A stretch of 64,000 bases of DNA from Beijerinckia mobilis (GTDB taxonomy: Bacteria > Pseudomonadota > Alphaproteobacteria > Rhizobiales > Beijerinckiaceae). Location of the stretch: NCBI RefSeq assembly GCF_000745425.1, contig NZ_JQJH01000001.1:310001-374000 (forward strand). Direction: 5' to 3'. Each line of letters opens with the position of its first letter. Positions within the stretch are counted from its first letter, which is position 1. The position numbers were made by a program, and so were the translations under genes. The notes under the pieces are model-generated. The model was not told where the DNA came from and ran no database searches. It worked only from the letters and a program-made list of their open reading frames with translations. Below, one piece after another: positions 21,007 through 31,079 of this stretch.

Positions 21007-22425
21007 ATGGGCAAGGTAACGGGTTTTCTGGAAATCGACCGGCGCGACCGGCGCTATGCGCCGGCCTCCGACCGAATCCGCCATTACCGCGAATTCGTCA
21101 TTCCTCTCTCGGAGGAAGCCACCAAGGATCAGGCGGCGCGCTGCATGAACTGCGGCATCCCCTATTGCCATAATGGCTGCCCGGTCAACAATCAGATCCC
21201 CGACTGGAACGATCTCGTCTACCATGCCGACTGGCAGGAAGCCGCGCTCAATCTCCATTCGACCAATAATTTCCCGGAATTCACCGGCCGCGTCTGCCCC
21301 GCCCCCTGCGAGGCGGCCTGCACGCTCAATCTCAACGACGTACCGGTGACGATCAAGACGATCGAATGCGCGATCGTCGACCGCGGCTTCAAGGAAGGCT
21401 GGATCAAGCCAGAACCCACATCGAAAAAGACTGGCAAACGCATTGCCGTCATTGGCTCGGGCCCCGCCGGAATGGCAGCAGCGCAGCAGCTTGCGCGCGC
21501 CGGCCACGAAGTGCATCTCTATGAAAAGAACGCCAAGCTCGGCGGTCTCCTGCGCTACGGCATTCCCGATTTCAAGATGGAAAAACATCTGATCGACCGC
21601 CGTCTCAAGCAGATGGAAGCCGAAGGCGTGATCTTCCACGCGGGTATCAATGTGGGCGTCGATCTCGACGCCAAAAGTCTCGTCGCCGACCATGACGCCG
21701 TCGTTCTGGCAGGCGGCGCCGAAAAGCCCCGCGACCTGCCGATCCCGGGCCGCGAACTCGGCGGCGTTCATTTCGCCATGGATTTCCTGCCGCAGCAGAA
21801 CCGCCGCGTCGGCAAGGAAAAGATCCACACCAACGAGCCGATCCTTGCCTCCGGTAAACATGTCGTGGTCATCGGCGGCGGCGATACTGGCTCCGATTGC
21901 ATCGGCACCTCGATCCGCCAGGGTGCGCTCTCGGTCACCCAGATCGAAATCATGCCGCAGCCGCCGGAAAAGGAAAACAAGCAGCTCACCTGGCCAGACT
22001 GGCCGCTAAAAATGCGCACCTCTTCCTCCCATGAAGAAGGCGCCGTGCGTGATTTCGGCGTGCTGACGCGCGAATTCACCGGCAAGGACGGCATGGTTCG
22101 CGGTCTGCACTGCGTGCGCGTCGACCACAAATTGCAGCCGATCGAAGGCAGCGATTTCGAACTCAAGGCCGATCTCGTTCTGCTCGCAATGGGTTTCGTC
22201 TCCCCCCTGCATGAAGGTCTTTTACACAATCTCGGCGTGAACCTCGATCAGCGCGGCAATGTCGTGGCCGATACGGTCCATTATCAGACATCGCTCGACA
22301 AGGTCTTCGCCTGCGGCGACATGCGGCGCGGCCAGTCCCTTGTCGTCTGGGCGATCCGCGAAGGCCGCCAGGCCGCCCATGCGGTCGATGCCTATCTGAT
22401 GGGAGAAACGGCTCTGCCGCGCTGA
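21007..22425 (+). CDS. gltD: Glutamate synthase (NADPH), small subunit
   Basis: The 472-aa beta subunit oxidises NADPH through FAD and passes electrons by 4Fe-4S clusters to GltB. The N-terminal cysteine set is visible ([15 protein letters not shown] and, further on, CPAPCEAAC). The FAD-binding motif [17 protein letters not shown] lies near residue 150, the NADPH-binding GGGDTGSDC near residue 295, and the closing [15 protein letters not shown] is typical. It is 219 bp downstream of gltB; the spacer contains a GGGCT-AG-AGCCC palindrome but no gene, and the pair should act as one enzyme. Confidence 0.97.
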   Translation: MGKVTGFLEIDRRDRRYAPASDRIRHYREFVIPLSEEATKDQAARCMNCGIPYCHNGCPVNNQIPDWNDLVYHADWQEAALNLHSTNNFPEFTGRVCPAPCEAACTLNLNDVPVTIKTIECAIVDRGFKEGWIKPEPTSKKTGKRIAVIGSGPAGMAAAQQLARAGHEVHLYEKNAKLGGLLRYGIPDFKMEKHLIDRRLKQMEAEGVIFHAGINVGVDLDAKSLVADHDAVVLAGGAEKPRDLPIPGRELGGVHFAMDFLPQQNRRVGKEKIHTNEPILASGKHVVVIGGGDTGSDCIGTSIRQGALSVTQIEIMPQPPEKENKQLTWPDWPLKMRTSSSHEEGAVRDFGVLTREFTGKDGMVRGLHCVRVDHKLQPIEGSDFELKADLVLLAMGFVSPLHEGLLHNLGVNLDQRGNVVADTVHYQTSLDKVFACGDMRRGQSLVVWAIREGRQAAHAVDAYLMGETALPR

Positions 22426-22475
22426 GCCACGCACCGGTATCAAACAGGGCCGCTTGGATAGCCGGTCTCTGATAT

Positions 22476-22508
22476 CCGGTTTCAATGAGCATGGCTCAAT
22501 GAAACCGG
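22476..22508. repeat. Family B-like hairpin after gltD
   Basis: The arms CCGGTTTCAATGAGC and GCTCAATGAAACCGG differ by one mismatch and are separated by ATG. The core TTTCAATGA/TCAATGAAA matches the first hairpin of the family B element at 9824-9855. Placed 50 bp after gltD and before the convergent glycosyltransferase gene, it could end transcription. Confidence 0.65.
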
Positions 22509-22633
22509 GAGACATCCAACCAGGGCATTGCGACTATGCCTCTATGGGACCTGACTCCGGCCGCTGCAGGGTGTCGGCTCTCCACCGGATCTCCCCCCTG
22601 CACAAGGCTCGGGGCATTTCTCGCCGGAAACAA

Positions 22634-23512
22634 TCATCGGGCCCCCAGGTCCTGATCCGGTTTTCCCCGGACCAAAGCCCATTCGGCAATCTGCCGGATC
22701 ACCTTCCCCTGGACCGAAAGCGACCGCGGCACGCCGAGGATCCCGTAAGATTTCACATAATGCGCCAGATTGTGTGCGAAGCCCGCGCCGAGAAAAGCGC
22801 CCGCCTTGAACGGTTTCCCTTGCCCTTTCAGATAATGTTTGAAGACGACGAAAATGCGCGCCACTTCGCAATTCGGCTTATAATGCTCACGCCCTATTTG
22901 CGATGGAAAATGATAAATGAACGCGTCCGGACAAATCTGAATCTGCCAGCCGGCTGCACGCGCACGCAGGGCGATATCGACTTCATCATAGCCATAGATC
23001 AGGCGCGGATCGAACAGGAGTTCCCTGCACAATGTTGCGGGAAAGAGAGTCGCATCAATCACCAACGTATTGATAGGATCCTTCGGCCCGTAGGCACGTG
23101 ACTGGTAGCCGAGAAAATCGAGATCGCGCGGGATGATCAATTCTCCGCGGTTTATTTCCAAGCCCGAATAGATAACCTTTTCATCGTGCCGCGCACTCAC
23201 CATCGGCGTCATCTTCGCCAGGAAGTCACTACCAAGGCGTGTATCATCATCCATGAACAGCATCCAGTCAGCAGTGACGGCGGGAATGATATTGTTCCTG
23301 TTGGGGCCCAATCCCTTGCGCGGCCCTTCCAAAAATTTGACATGAGGAAACTGAGAGCACACGAGTTCGCGCGTACGCGTATCCGTACTATCATCGGAAA
23401 CAATGATTTCCTTAAGTGGCATGGTTGATTTCCCGGCGGCACGCAGACATTCAGACAGATCGTCGGGCCGGTTACGGGTGGCGATACAAAGAGCTACGTT
23501 CAGGTCATACAT
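22634..23512 (-). CDS. Family 2 glycosyltransferase
   Basis: This 292-aa GT-A fold enzyme begins MYDLNVALCIATRNRPDDLS, the usual strand-helix start of GT2. It contains VSDDSTDTRT and the metal-binding FMDDDTRLG (DxD motif), then the acceptor-side YGYDEVDIALRARAAGW, typical of rhamnosyl- or galactofuranosyltransferase-like GT2 proteins. The ATG at 23512 has an AGGAAGGG ribosome binding site; an extension upstream to 23659 is open but unsupported. No polysaccharide gene cluster is adjacent, so donor and acceptor are unknown. It is flanked by a long gene-free region, which may mark an isolated acquisition. Confidence 0.88.
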   Translation of the reverse strand: MYDLNVALCIATRNRPDDLSECLRAAGKSTMPLKEIIVSDDSTDTRTRELVCSQFPHVKFLEGPRKGLGPNRNNIIPAVTADWMLFMDDDTRLGSDFLAKMTPMVSARHDEKVIYSGLEINRGELIIPRDLDFLGYQSRAYGPKDPINTLVIDATLFPATLCRELLFDPRLIYGYDEVDIALRARAAGWQIQICPDAFIYHFPSQIGREHYKPNCEVARIFVVFKHYLKGQGKPFKAGAFLGAGFAHNLAHYVKSYGILGVPRSLSVQGKVIRQIAEWALVRGKPDQDLGAR

Positions 23513-24620
23513 CGATACGCCCTTCCTGAATGATATTAGGAGAATGGCATGTTCAAAAGTCACCCGATCAGAGCCAGATTGACCAAGCGGGCATCGCATG
23601 ATGATCGAGAAAAGCCATGCAAACACCATCAGCCCTGGGGTAGTCGAGGAGGCTTGCACATACGTTCTGGAAACGACACTTGCCTGATAAGCTTGGCGCG
23701 CACATGCGCCAGACTATCGCCCGAGCGATTGCCCAAGCTCCTGTTCAAACGCCAGCCTGTCGCTGATGAAGCTTCCATTACGCGATATTGCGAAGTGCAT
23801 TCCGGGCATTTCAAACGCATCACTCAAGAGAGCCTGCACATTGATGAGCAGATCGCGGCTCTCCCCTTTTCCAGAGTGATCGATACAACAGGACACGTTC
23901 TTACAAAGACATTAGAGTCACCAGAAAAGGGCTGGCCATTTTCCGGCTCGAAACTGCTACGCTTGTCACACTTAGACGCCTGTTATGATTAAACGCCTGG
24001 TGCGGTTCGGATCGTTCCGCTTCGGTTCACTTGAAAATCGAAAGCATTTCCAAACTGTCTGGCCTGCGCATTACGGATCAAATGTAATCCGCAAACACAA
24101 TAGGCATTCTGTGCATGACGGACCCGCTACACAATCCGGATCCCGAAGGGGATACAGAGAGCCGCATCATATCAACGATATGGATACGATCAAATGACAC
24201 GATCGACGGAAATACAGGCTGTTCTTTCCGTGTGACAGGCCGAAATATTTCCGGCGAAGCTCGTTTGGTTCGCGACGCAAGCAATTGAAAAATATTATTT
24301 TTGTGGGAATGTGCCTGGACGCAACCGGAACGGTCTCAACAACGATGATGCAACTTGAATATTTCCGCCAAGATCATCGCGCAATGTACCGTCATAGCTG
24401 GAGAAACCCGAGCGCATTTGCAAACGCCTGTCTGCGCCGGATGGAATAGCGCAGTTGCCTGCCCCTTTGGCAGAGCATCAGGCTGGAGGAGGCGAGCCGC
24501 TTTTGTGTCAATGGACCGCGGAGCCGTTGCTCAGGCGATCGGCGGCGGGGCCCATCGCCGCGGGAGGGAACGATCTCCGGTAGCCGAGCCTCGATAAGGC
24601 GCCCTCATGAAGGCCTGCTA
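23513..24620. other. 1.1-kb gene-free region after the glycosyltransferase
   Basis: Open frames exist on both strands (for example 23549-23992) but none has a ribosome binding site, known motif or coding-like third positions. The stretch is less GC-rich than its neighbours. A minus-strand fragment with two overlapping frames near 23700-23990 may be a decayed gene, without recognisable family. The glycosyltransferase promoter should lie just above 23513. Confidence 0.5.
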
Positions 24621-25310
24621 TCAGTTTTTCACAATCCGCGCCAGGGTGAATAATCCAAGCGGCGGCAAAGTCTTCCGCTCGGCCAGACGACAGGGGCGCG
24701 TCGCTAGCCAGTCACCGACAATCGCCCAGGGAAATTCCGGCTTCCAGCCGAGCGCGGCGGCACGGCGGCCGAGCCACCGCTCGACAAAGGCGACAAGCCC
24801 ATCCTCCGCGCCGATATGGTTGACGAGCACGATCTCGCCACCGGGTTTCAGCACGCGCAGAAATTCGTCGAGACTGGCGTGAGGGTCCGGCAGAACCGTC
24901 AACACATAGGGGGCGACGACACGGTCGAAAGTCGCATCAGCGAAGGCCAGACGCGCGGCATCCATGACCGCAAGGCCCTCCACCTGACGCAAATTCTGCT
25001 GATTGATCCTCTCCTGCGCGCGTCGCAGCATGGGAAGGGAGAGGTCGACACCGATGATGCGACCGCGTGGATCGAACATTGGCAGTTCGAGGCCGGTGCC
25101 TACACCCACATCGAGAATGCGCCCGCCGCGTGACGCCATTTCGGCGAGGGCCGCGGCAGCGGCCTTGCGTCCCGGCCGCATGACCGCCGTGAAGACCAGA
25201 TCATAGATCGGCGCCCAGCGGGCATAGGCTGCCTCGACATGAGCGTTTTCATAGGACCGGTCGTCAGAGGCGTCATCGACCAGGATGCCCTTTTGCGTCC
25301 TGTCATCCAT
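24621..25310 (-). CDS. pmtA: SAM-dependent methyltransferase, PmtA-like phosphatidylethanolamine N-methyltransferase
   Basis: The 229-aa class I methyltransferase has AAYARWAPIYDLVFTAVMRP at the start, the SAM-binding ILDVGVGTGLELPMF (residues 65-79), and the membrane-lipid enzyme-like LRVLKPGGEIVLVNHIG. This matches Rhodobacter-type PmtA, which methylates phosphatidylethanolamine three times to phosphatidylcholine; UbiE-like or other lipid methyltransferases are alternatives. The start codon is 3 bp after the mnmA stop, so the two genes are translationally coupled. The membrane association is expected, not shown. Confidence 0.72.
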   Translation of the reverse strand: MDDRTQKGILVDDASDDRSYENAHVEAAYARWAPIYDLVFTAVMRPGRKAAAAALAEMASRGGRILDVGVGTGLELPMFDPRGRIIGVDLSLPMLRRAQERINQQNLRQVEGLAVMDAARLAFADATFDRVVAPYVLTVLPDPHASLDEFLRVLKPGGEIVLVNHIGAEDGLVAFVERWLGRRAAALGWKPEFPWAIVGDWLATRPCRLAERKTLPPLGLFTLARIVKN

Positions 25311-25313
25311 GTT

Positions 25314-26714
25314 TCAAGCCGATTCCGTGGGAGGAGGCGCGAGCGTCTCGCGCGTGAGCGGGGACGCACCGGAAAGCGTTTCCGTTTCGGTGAGCATTTT
25401 CACCTGAAGGGCGGATTCCGTGGCGCTGATGAAGCCACCGCCGAGAACCCGCGCCCGCGGGTTCTCGCTTTCATAGAAGACACAAGCCTGCCCCGGCGAG
25501 ACGCCGTCTTCGTCGGAAGCGAAATCGATCCAGCTTTCCGCGCCCTGCACATGGAGAAAAGCCGGTACCGGCGGCCGCGTCGAGCGGACCTGAGCGAAAA
25601 TCTCCAGGCCATGCTCATCAATATCCCGCAACTCACCGTCGCCGATCCAATTGACGCCGCGCAGATGCACACGGCGGGTGGCGAGCGCCTCCCGTGGACC
25701 GACAATGATCTGCGCCTTGGCAGCATCGAGTCGAATGACATAGAGCGGTTCGCCGGCGCCGGCGCCCACCGAGCCGAGACCCAGACCACGCCGCTGGCCA
25801 ATCGTATAATGAATAACCCCGGCATGACGGCCAAGCACGCGGCCATCGACATGCAGGATCTCGCCGGGTACGACGGCGCCGGGAGACAGCCGTTCGATCA
25901 CATCGCTGTAACGCCCGCTTGGCACGAAGCAGATATCCTGGCTATCGGCCTTGTCGGCAACGGCGAGACCAATCTCGCGCGCCATCTGCCGCACCTCGCT
26001 CTTGGCGAGATCACCGAGGGGGAAGCGGAGAAGCTCCAGCTGCTGCGCGGTAGTGGCGAACAGGAAATAGCTCTGATCGCGGGTCGGATCTTCGGCCCGG
26101 TAGAGCCCGCGCCGACCATCCGCCTCGGCGCGCGAGGAGACATAATGTCCGGTCGCCAGAACATCGGCGCCAAGCGACTGGGCGGTTTCGAACAGATCGG
26201 AGAATTTAATCTCGCTGTTGCAGGAAACGCAGGGAATCGGCGTCTCGCCCGTCGCGTAACTCTGCGCGAAAGGATCGATCACCTTGCGCCGGAACCGTTC
26301 CTCGTAATCGAGCACATAATGGGGGATGCCGAGCTGATCGGAGACATTCCGGGCATCCTGAATGTCCTGCCCGGCGCAACAGGCCCCTTTGCGGTGCACG
26401 GCCTCGCCGTGATCATAGAGTTGCAGGGTGACGCCGATGACCTGATAGCCCTCGCGCGCGAGCAGCGCCGCAACGACGGAAGAATCGACCCCGCCCGACA
26501 TGGCGACCACAACCCGGGTTTCGGCCGGGGATTTTTTGAGGCCAAGGCTGTTCACGCCCGGCTCCCCAGTGGAACCAGACTGCCCGGGACCGCCATCGCC
26601 TAGATTATTTTGCGCGCGGCCCTCTTCGTCCGGAGACCGGCGCAAAAGGTCCTCCGACGTTTCGGACAAGGGCTCAGAGGAAGAGTCACGTCTCGTCCGG
26701 CTGTTGATTTCCAT
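25314..26714 (-). CDS. mnmA: tRNA-specific 2-thiouridylase MnmA
   Basis: MnmA makes 2-thiouridine at position 34 of Lys, Glu and Gln tRNAs. The protein (466 aa from ATG 26714) has the PP-loop [14 protein letters not shown], the first active cysteine in [15 protein letters not shown], the second in PIPCVSCN, and the C-terminal beta domain. The start is supported by GGAGG six bases before ATG 26714. About 60 N-terminal residues precede the usual family start and are rich in Ser, Arg and Gly; GTG 26555 would give a standard-length protein ([10 protein letters not shown]). It is first in an operon with pmtA. Confidence 0.93.
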   Translation of the reverse strand: MEINSRTRRDSSSEPLSETSEDLLRRSPDEEGRAQNNLGDGGPGQSGSTGEPGVNSLGLKKSPAETRVVVAMSGGVDSSVVAALLAREGYQVIGVTLQLYDHGEAVHRKGACCAGQDIQDARNVSDQLGIPHYVLDYEERFRRKVIDPFAQSYATGETPIPCVSCNSEIKFSDLFETAQSLGADVLATGHYVSSRAEADGRRGLYRAEDPTRDQSYFLFATTAQQLELLRFPLGDLAKSEVRQMAREIGLAVADKADSQDICFVPSGRYSDVIERLSPGAVVPGEILHVDGRVLGRHAGVIHYTIGQRRGLGLGSVGAGAGEPLYVIRLDAAKAQIIVGPREALATRRVHLRGVNWIGDGELRDIDEHGLEIFAQVRSTRPPVPAFLHVQGAESWIDFASDEDGVSPGQACVFYESENPRARVLGGGFISATESALQVKMLTETETLSGASPLTRETLAPPPTESA

Positions 26715-27225
26715 CAACCCGCCCTCCGTCGGTGATCGCTAGCGGCTTCAATTCGCATGATATGTATAAATAGCCTCTTGGCCGCGCGATGCAACGGAAA
26801 GCTGGAGCAAGCTTCGTTCCATACCCAATTCTTTGCCGATCGGCCAGTTTCGCGATTTCCCCGGATCGAAGGACAGTTCCCGCTGCGAAATCCAACGGGT
26901 TTGGACGCGCGATGCCACGACCAAAAGCATTTTCCGTTTATGTTGGATCGCTTCGCGATTTCATTCCTTTGAAAAAGCTCTATTTTTTTGGACGAAGCAT
27001 TTCTGGATATATCCGAAACGCTCCTGGAGGCAGCATTGCCTCGTCAAAATGAAACAGTCGTTAAGAAGAAAACAACTATGCTTTAGCAGAAGTCCAAGAG
27101 AAAATAATATTAACAAGTTATTTCAGGAAACTTCATTGAAAAAACGCGGGTGACGTTTAGTCAATTCTTAAATCGCCTCGCTTAGGGTCCTCACTCGTAA
27201 GATCTGACCTTAAGAGTTCTGGACT
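26715..27225. other. Intergenic region between mnmA and sciP
   Basis: This 511-bp region is divergent (mnmA minus, sciP plus). It contains a family A repeat (26924-27023) and an AT-rich stretch from 27040 to 27160 that probably carries the sciP promoter. No gene is supported. Confidence 0.6.
26924..27023 (-). repeat. Family A dispersed palindromic repeat, diverged copy
   Basis: In reverse orientation to the copy at 9695, it reads AAGCATTTTCCG, the central hairpin GATCGCTTCGCGATTTC, GAAAAAGCTCTA and finally the hairpin CATTTCTGGATATATCCGAAACGCTC. Several arm bases have drifted. Confidence 0.7.
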
Positions 27226-27501
27226 ATGGTAGAAACTCTCCGCCCAAGGAGCAAATTTGTTACCGGCCCTGACGGCAGCCCTCTGACGATCGCCGACCTG
27301 CCACCGACCACCACGAAGCGCTGGGTCATCCGGCGCAAGGCGGAGGTCGTAGCCGCGGTGCGCGGTGGCCTTTTGTCCCTGGAAGAAGCCTGCAACCGCT
27401 ATACTTTAACCGTGGACGAATTTCTTTCCTGGCAAATGTCCATCGACCAGCATGGATTGGCTGGCCTCAGAACCACACGCATTCAGCAATATCGATCCTG
27501 A
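27226..27501 (+). CDS. sciP: CtrA inhibitor SciP (DUF1153)
   Basis: The 91-aa protein carries the DUF1153 helix-turn-helix: TKRWVIRRKAEVVAAVRGGL and the recognition segment SLEEACNRYTLTVDEFLSW. In Caulobacter SciP binds CtrA at promoters and blocks transcription by stopping RNA polymerase recruitment, which shapes the cell cycle. It occurs only in alphaproteobacteria, so it marks the lineage of this DNA. The gene is solitary with its own AT-rich upstream region. A CtrA-type site (TTAA-N7-TTAA) is also found elsewhere in the window at 37894. Confidence 0.93.
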   Translation: MVETLRPRSKFVTGPDGSPLTIADLPPTTTKRWVIRRKAEVVAAVRGGLLSLEEACNRYTLTVDEFLSWQMSIDQHGLAGLRTTRIQQYRS

Positions 27502-27669
27502 ACCGGGCCTGATGCCAGCGGCAGGCGTTCCGCATCGCTTTCGAGCCGTTTTGCCAAAAACAGAAAAACGGCGATTGCATGCCTCGAGCAGTCAGCGCGC
27601 CGACCTTCTTGCGCTATTCTCACCGACGCGCCGCCAGGGATAGATTCTAGCCTTTCGCTGGCCATGACA

Positions 27670-27710
27670 GCAACAAACCGAAAAGTGGTCGCCACTTTTC
27701 GGTTTGTTGC
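27670..27710. terminator. Perfect 19-bp inverted repeat between sciP and the YbhN-like gene
   Basis: The arms GCAACAAACCGAAAAGTGG and its exact complement are separated by only TCG. It lies 24 bp beyond the stop codon of the convergent YbhN-like gene and 170 bp after sciP, so a two-way terminator is likely. The core resembles GAAAAGTGG palindromes widely dispersed in rhizobial genomes, so a REP-like origin is also possible. No T run follows, so it may not be a classical terminator. Confidence 0.6.
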
Positions 27711-27733
27711 GTTCAGGAAATCGGGGATCGCGT

Positions 27734-28756
27734 TTACGGATCCGGCCGATCGAGAGATACCGCAGACAATACCTTGCCCGCAGAATCGTTCAAAGTCTCC
27801 TTGGTAAGCGCATCCTTCAGCCTGTTGCGCTCGAAGAGCAGCACGATGACGAGGGAAATGGCCAGCGGCAGCAAAAGATAGAGAAAACGGAACACCAGAA
27901 GCGCGGCAAGGATCTTCGCCTGGGGGATTGCCGGCATGGTTTTGAGAAACAAAAGTTCAAAAACGCCGAGACCGCCAGGAGCATTCGATGCGAGCGCCGC
28001 CGAAAAGGAGGCCAGAAAAACGCCGAGCACGACGAAATAGCCCGGATTTCCCGCTTCCGGAAGCGCGTAATAAATGATGCCCGCCGCACCAAGAAGTTCG
28101 AGCGGAGCCGCGATCAATTGCCGGAAGGTGACGCCCGGTCTCGGATATTCAAGACGGAAACCACGGATCACCAACGGCTTGAGATGGAAAACCGACCCCA
28201 CAATATAAAGGCCGACGGCCGATAGGCATATCACACCAATGATGCGGGCCATGGTCGAATCGGTCAAGACGTCTGGCAGAATACCGCCGAGACGGTGTAA
28301 TTGTGTCGGTTCAAGCACAAGGACCAGCCCGCCGACAAGCAAAGTGCCAAGAAAAAACGTCAGCGAGCACAAAGCCACCAGCACCGCCACCTGCGGCGCC
28401 GTCATCCCCTGTGTCGAATAGGCGCGGTAACGCACCATCGCGCCAGAAAAGACCGTCGCTCCAATATTATGCGCAATGGCATAGGTCGTGAAGGAGCACA
28501 GAGACACGAAGACGAGTGAAATGTGATTGATGCCGAGGTGGCGCAGAGCGATTCGATCGTACCAGGCAAGCGCAGCATAAGCGACGACAGTGGCCAGCAC
28601 CGCCATGAGGTAACGCTGCGGCGGTAGGTTTCTCATCTGATCGAGCACCTGCGTGCCGATCGCCATGCCGTGGAATTCCCCGTAGAGGAGCCAGAGAGAC
28701 AGAACGACCGCCAGAACGCCTATGACAGGCCAGACAAATTCGAGGATGCGTTTCAT
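27734..28756 (-). CDS. YbhN/UPF0104-type lysylphosphatidylglycerol synthase-like membrane protein
   Basis: This 340-aa polytopic protein has about eight membrane helices (first at VWPVIGVLAVVLSLWLLY, last near residue 300). It carries the conserved YAIAHNIGATVFSGAMVRYRAY segment and the family's FSAALASNAPGGLGVFELLF motif. The family is related to the flippase half of MprF; no synthetase domain is attached. A transport or lipid-flipping role is inferred only. It begins with a long leader (28757-29020) containing two strong hairpins, and the 19-bp inverted repeat follows its end. Confidence 0.78.
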   Translation of the reverse strand: MKRILEFVWPVIGVLAVVLSLWLLYGEFHGMAIGTQVLDQMRNLPPQRYLMAVLATVVAYAALAWYDRIALRHLGINHISLVFVSLCSFTTYAIAHNIGATVFSGAMVRYRAYSTQGMTAPQVAVLVALCSLTFFLGTLLVGGLVLVLEPTQLHRLGGILPDVLTDSTMARIIGVICLSAVGLYIVGSVFHLKPLVIRGFRLEYPRPGVTFRQLIAAPLELLGAAGIIYYALPEAGNPGYFVVLGVFLASFSAALASNAPGGLGVFELLFLKTMPAIPQAKILAALLVFRFLYLLLPLAISLVIVLLFERNRLKDALTKETLNDSAGKVLSAVSLDRPDP

Positions 28757-29020
28757 GACACTCCGGATGAGCGGGCCCTTGCCCGTAAATCTCCGTTGGA
28801 CCCTCGGTAGCCTTTCGTGGCGAGCGCCACGATTGATTTTGCTTTCTCAAAGCAAAATCGAGGCTGCCTGACATTTTAGATCCCCGCAGACCTCATAACG
28901 TCTGCCAGGATGGGAACAGCCTTCTACGCGTTTCGACCCGACTCGTCGAACCGGGTCCCGATGATTTAAGCGCGACCCACCAATTATATACCACCATTCC
29001 GAAGAAATAAGGCGGCACAC

Positions 29021-29055
29021 TCTCCCAAATCATTGGAATCGAATGATTTGGGAGA
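29021..29055. repeat. Perfect inverted repeat with 14-bp arms
   Basis: TCTCCCAAATCATT and AATGATTTGGGAGA are exact complements with a seven-base loop GGAATCG. It stands about 530 bp upstream of the aminopeptidase gene with no gene end close by, so it is not an obvious terminator. Confidence 0.75.
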
Positions 29056-29367
29056 ACGAAACCAGGAATTCAGGGATACACAAATTCCCTTATCCCGGCC
29101 TGTCGAGATCACGGAGACTTGGCTTGAAAGCCGCCTTTCCGCAATCGCGGTGACTCGCGCCCCATTGGGTCATGCTCATGGAGACGTGGTCTTACAACTC
29201 ATCAAACTCAATTCATGGCGCCATCCCTGCACCATGGCTCGACGCATCGCAAGCAAAGATATCCCTGACATAAGGCAGCAAGTCTTACGGAAATAAGACT
29301 GCCCGAAACCGCTTCCGCAAAAACCGCTCGCGTGAAAAATACCTGTGCCGACTTGCTATGAGTCCTC

Positions 29368-29386
29368 GACGTGACATTATCACGTC
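29368..29386. promoter_or_regulatory. Possible operator GACGTGA-N5-TCACGTC
   Basis: Two exact 7-bp arms with a five-base spacer (CATTA) lie about 195 bp upstream of the aminopeptidase gene. Length and symmetry suit a dimeric regulator of the TetR, MarR or LysR type. No partner regulator gene is adjacent, so its use is uncertain. Confidence 0.35.
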
Positions 29387-29581
29387 GGTAGAGCCCGCTC
29401 TCTGCGAGAGTCGAGAATCTCCCGGATTTTGCTTGAAGAAAACCGAATTGGTTTTCCTTTCGCGCCCGGGCGCGGGCGGAGCTGCGGGGAAACGCTACAA
29501 CGCCGCTTCCACGGAAGCCCGATCCCGGTGGATAAGACCCGGTGGGATTAAATATCCCATCATTGTTACAGGAGTTCGATC

Positions 29582-31057
29582 ATGCCCCTACGGCGTCACG
29601 CCACGGACAAGGCCCTTCCCATCTGGTTCGTGACCGCCGAAACCTGGCCCGAACTGCGCGATAGCTTGCCCCCTTTCGTCAAAACTTTTGCCGAGACGAG
29701 CGGTTTTGCGGCGCAGCCTGGCCGTACCCTCGTTTTTCCGGGGTCGAGCGGCGCGCTTGAAGGTGTTCTCTTCGGGCTTGAGGCGAAGAATGCGGAAGCA
29801 GCCGACCCTCTGCTGCCAGGCCGTCTCGTTTCGGCAATTCCGGCGGGCCTCTATTATTTCGCCAACCATCCACATGATCTCGAACTCGCAACCCTGTCCT
29901 GGCTGCTATCCGGCTATCGTTTCACACGCTATAAAGCGGCCAGCGCCGAAATGCCGGAACTCTGCGCTCCAGATGGGGTCGATGCGGATCGCATCGAGAA
30001 GATCGCCGAAGCTGTCGCGCTCGGGCGTGATCTCATCAATACGCCGGCCAATGATCTTGGTCCTGATGCATTGGAAGAAGCCGCGCTGCGGGTCACGACG
30101 ACCTACAAGGCCAAAGCCTCGATCCTGCGCGGCGACAAATTGCAGATGAACAATTTTCCCCTGATCCATGCGGTCGGCCGCGCCTCGGACAAAGCGCCGC
30201 GCCTCATCGATTTTTCCTGGGGCCCGCTCGATGCACCGAAAGTCACACTGGTGGGCAAAGGCGTCTGTTTTGATTCGGGCGGCCTCGACATCAAGCCAAG
30301 CTCCGCCATGCTCCTCATGAAGAAGGATATGGGTGGAGCCGCCACGGCTCTCGCGCTCGCGGCGATGATCATGGGCACGAACCTGCCGGTGCGCCTCAGA
30401 GTGCTGATTCCGGCAGTGGAAAACGCCATTTCCGGCAACGCCTTCCGCCCCGGCGATATCTATCCGAGCCGCAAGGGCCTGACGATCGAGATCGGCAATA
30501 CTGACGCCGAAGGCCGCCTCATCCTGGCCGATGCCTTAGCTCTCGCCGACGAGGATGCACCCGATCTGCTCATCGATTTCGCGACGCTCACCGGCGCCGC
30601 CCGCGTCGCACTCGGACCCGATCTCCCTCCTTTTTACACCCAGGACGATGCGCTCGCGGAAGCGATTCTGGCGCATGGCGCGGCACTCGCGGATCCGGTC
30701 TGGCGCCTGCCCCTTTGGTCGCCTTATGCGAAACTGCTCGACAGCAAGATCGCCGACCTCAACAATGTTTCGAGCGGCTCTTTCGCCGGATCGATCACTG
30801 CCGCACTCTTCCTGCGCCGTTTCGTGGAAAAGGCTAAGGCCTGGGTCCATTTCGATCTCTATGGCTGGACGCCTTCCGCCAAACCCGGCCATCCGGAAGG
30901 CGGCGAGGTCCAGACCGCCCGACTGCTGCTGGCGCTGATCGAACAGCGTTTTGCCTCCGGCATGCCGATTCTCGGCGACACACTCACCAATATTCCACCC
31001 GAGGCACCGGAACCGCCCCCCTTCGCGGAGGAAACAGCGGCGGACCTCACCCCCTGA
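29582..31057 (+). CDS. pepA: Leucyl aminopeptidase, M17 family
   Basis: The 491-aa protein has the M17 catalytic domain: VGKGVCFDSGGLDIKPSSAM, the metal-binding lysine and aspartates, and the signature NTDAEGRLILADAL. Two metal ions remove N-terminal residues from peptides in the cytoplasm, and related proteins also act in DNA binding. The ribosome binding site AGGAG precedes the ATG. The C-terminus has an acidic tail EAPEPPPFAEETAADL. It is followed 22 bp later by an NlpC/P60 gene, an arrangement common in this order. Confidence 0.93.
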   Translation: MPLRRHATDKALPIWFVTAETWPELRDSLPPFVKTFAETSGFAAQPGRTLVFPGSSGALEGVLFGLEAKNAEAADPLLPGRLVSAIPAGLYYFANHPHDLELATLSWLLSGYRFTRYKAASAEMPELCAPDGVDADRIEKIAEAVALGRDLINTPANDLGPDALEEAALRVTTTYKAKASILRGDKLQMNNFPLIHAVGRASDKAPRLIDFSWGPLDAPKVTLVGKGVCFDSGGLDIKPSSAMLLMKKDMGGAATALALAAMIMGTNLPVRLRVLIPAVENAISGNAFRPGDIYPSRKGLTIEIGNTDAEGRLILADALALADEDAPDLLIDFATLTGAARVALGPDLPPFYTQDDALAEAILAHGAALADPVWRLPLWSPYAKLLDSKIADLNNVSSGSFAGSITAALFLRRFVEKAKAWVHFDLYGWTPSAKPGHPEGGEVQTARLLLALIEQRFASGMPILGDTLTNIPPEAPEPPPFAEETAADLTP

Positions 31058-31079
31058 CTTGCTGACACCCCTTTGGCCA

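Larger units (their letters stand above)
28757..29581. other. 825-bp divergent intergenic region rich in inverted repeats
   Basis: Four exact inverted repeats were seen: CGTGGCG/CGCCACG at 28816-28831, GATTTTGCTTT/AAAGCAAAATC at 28835-28859, a 14-bp pair at 29021-29055 and AGTCTTA/TAAGACT at 29281-29300. A fifth, at 29368-29386, is listed as a possible operator. No gene is supported. The region serves two promoters (YbhN-like gene on the minus strand, aminopeptidase on the plus strand). Confidence 0.65.
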
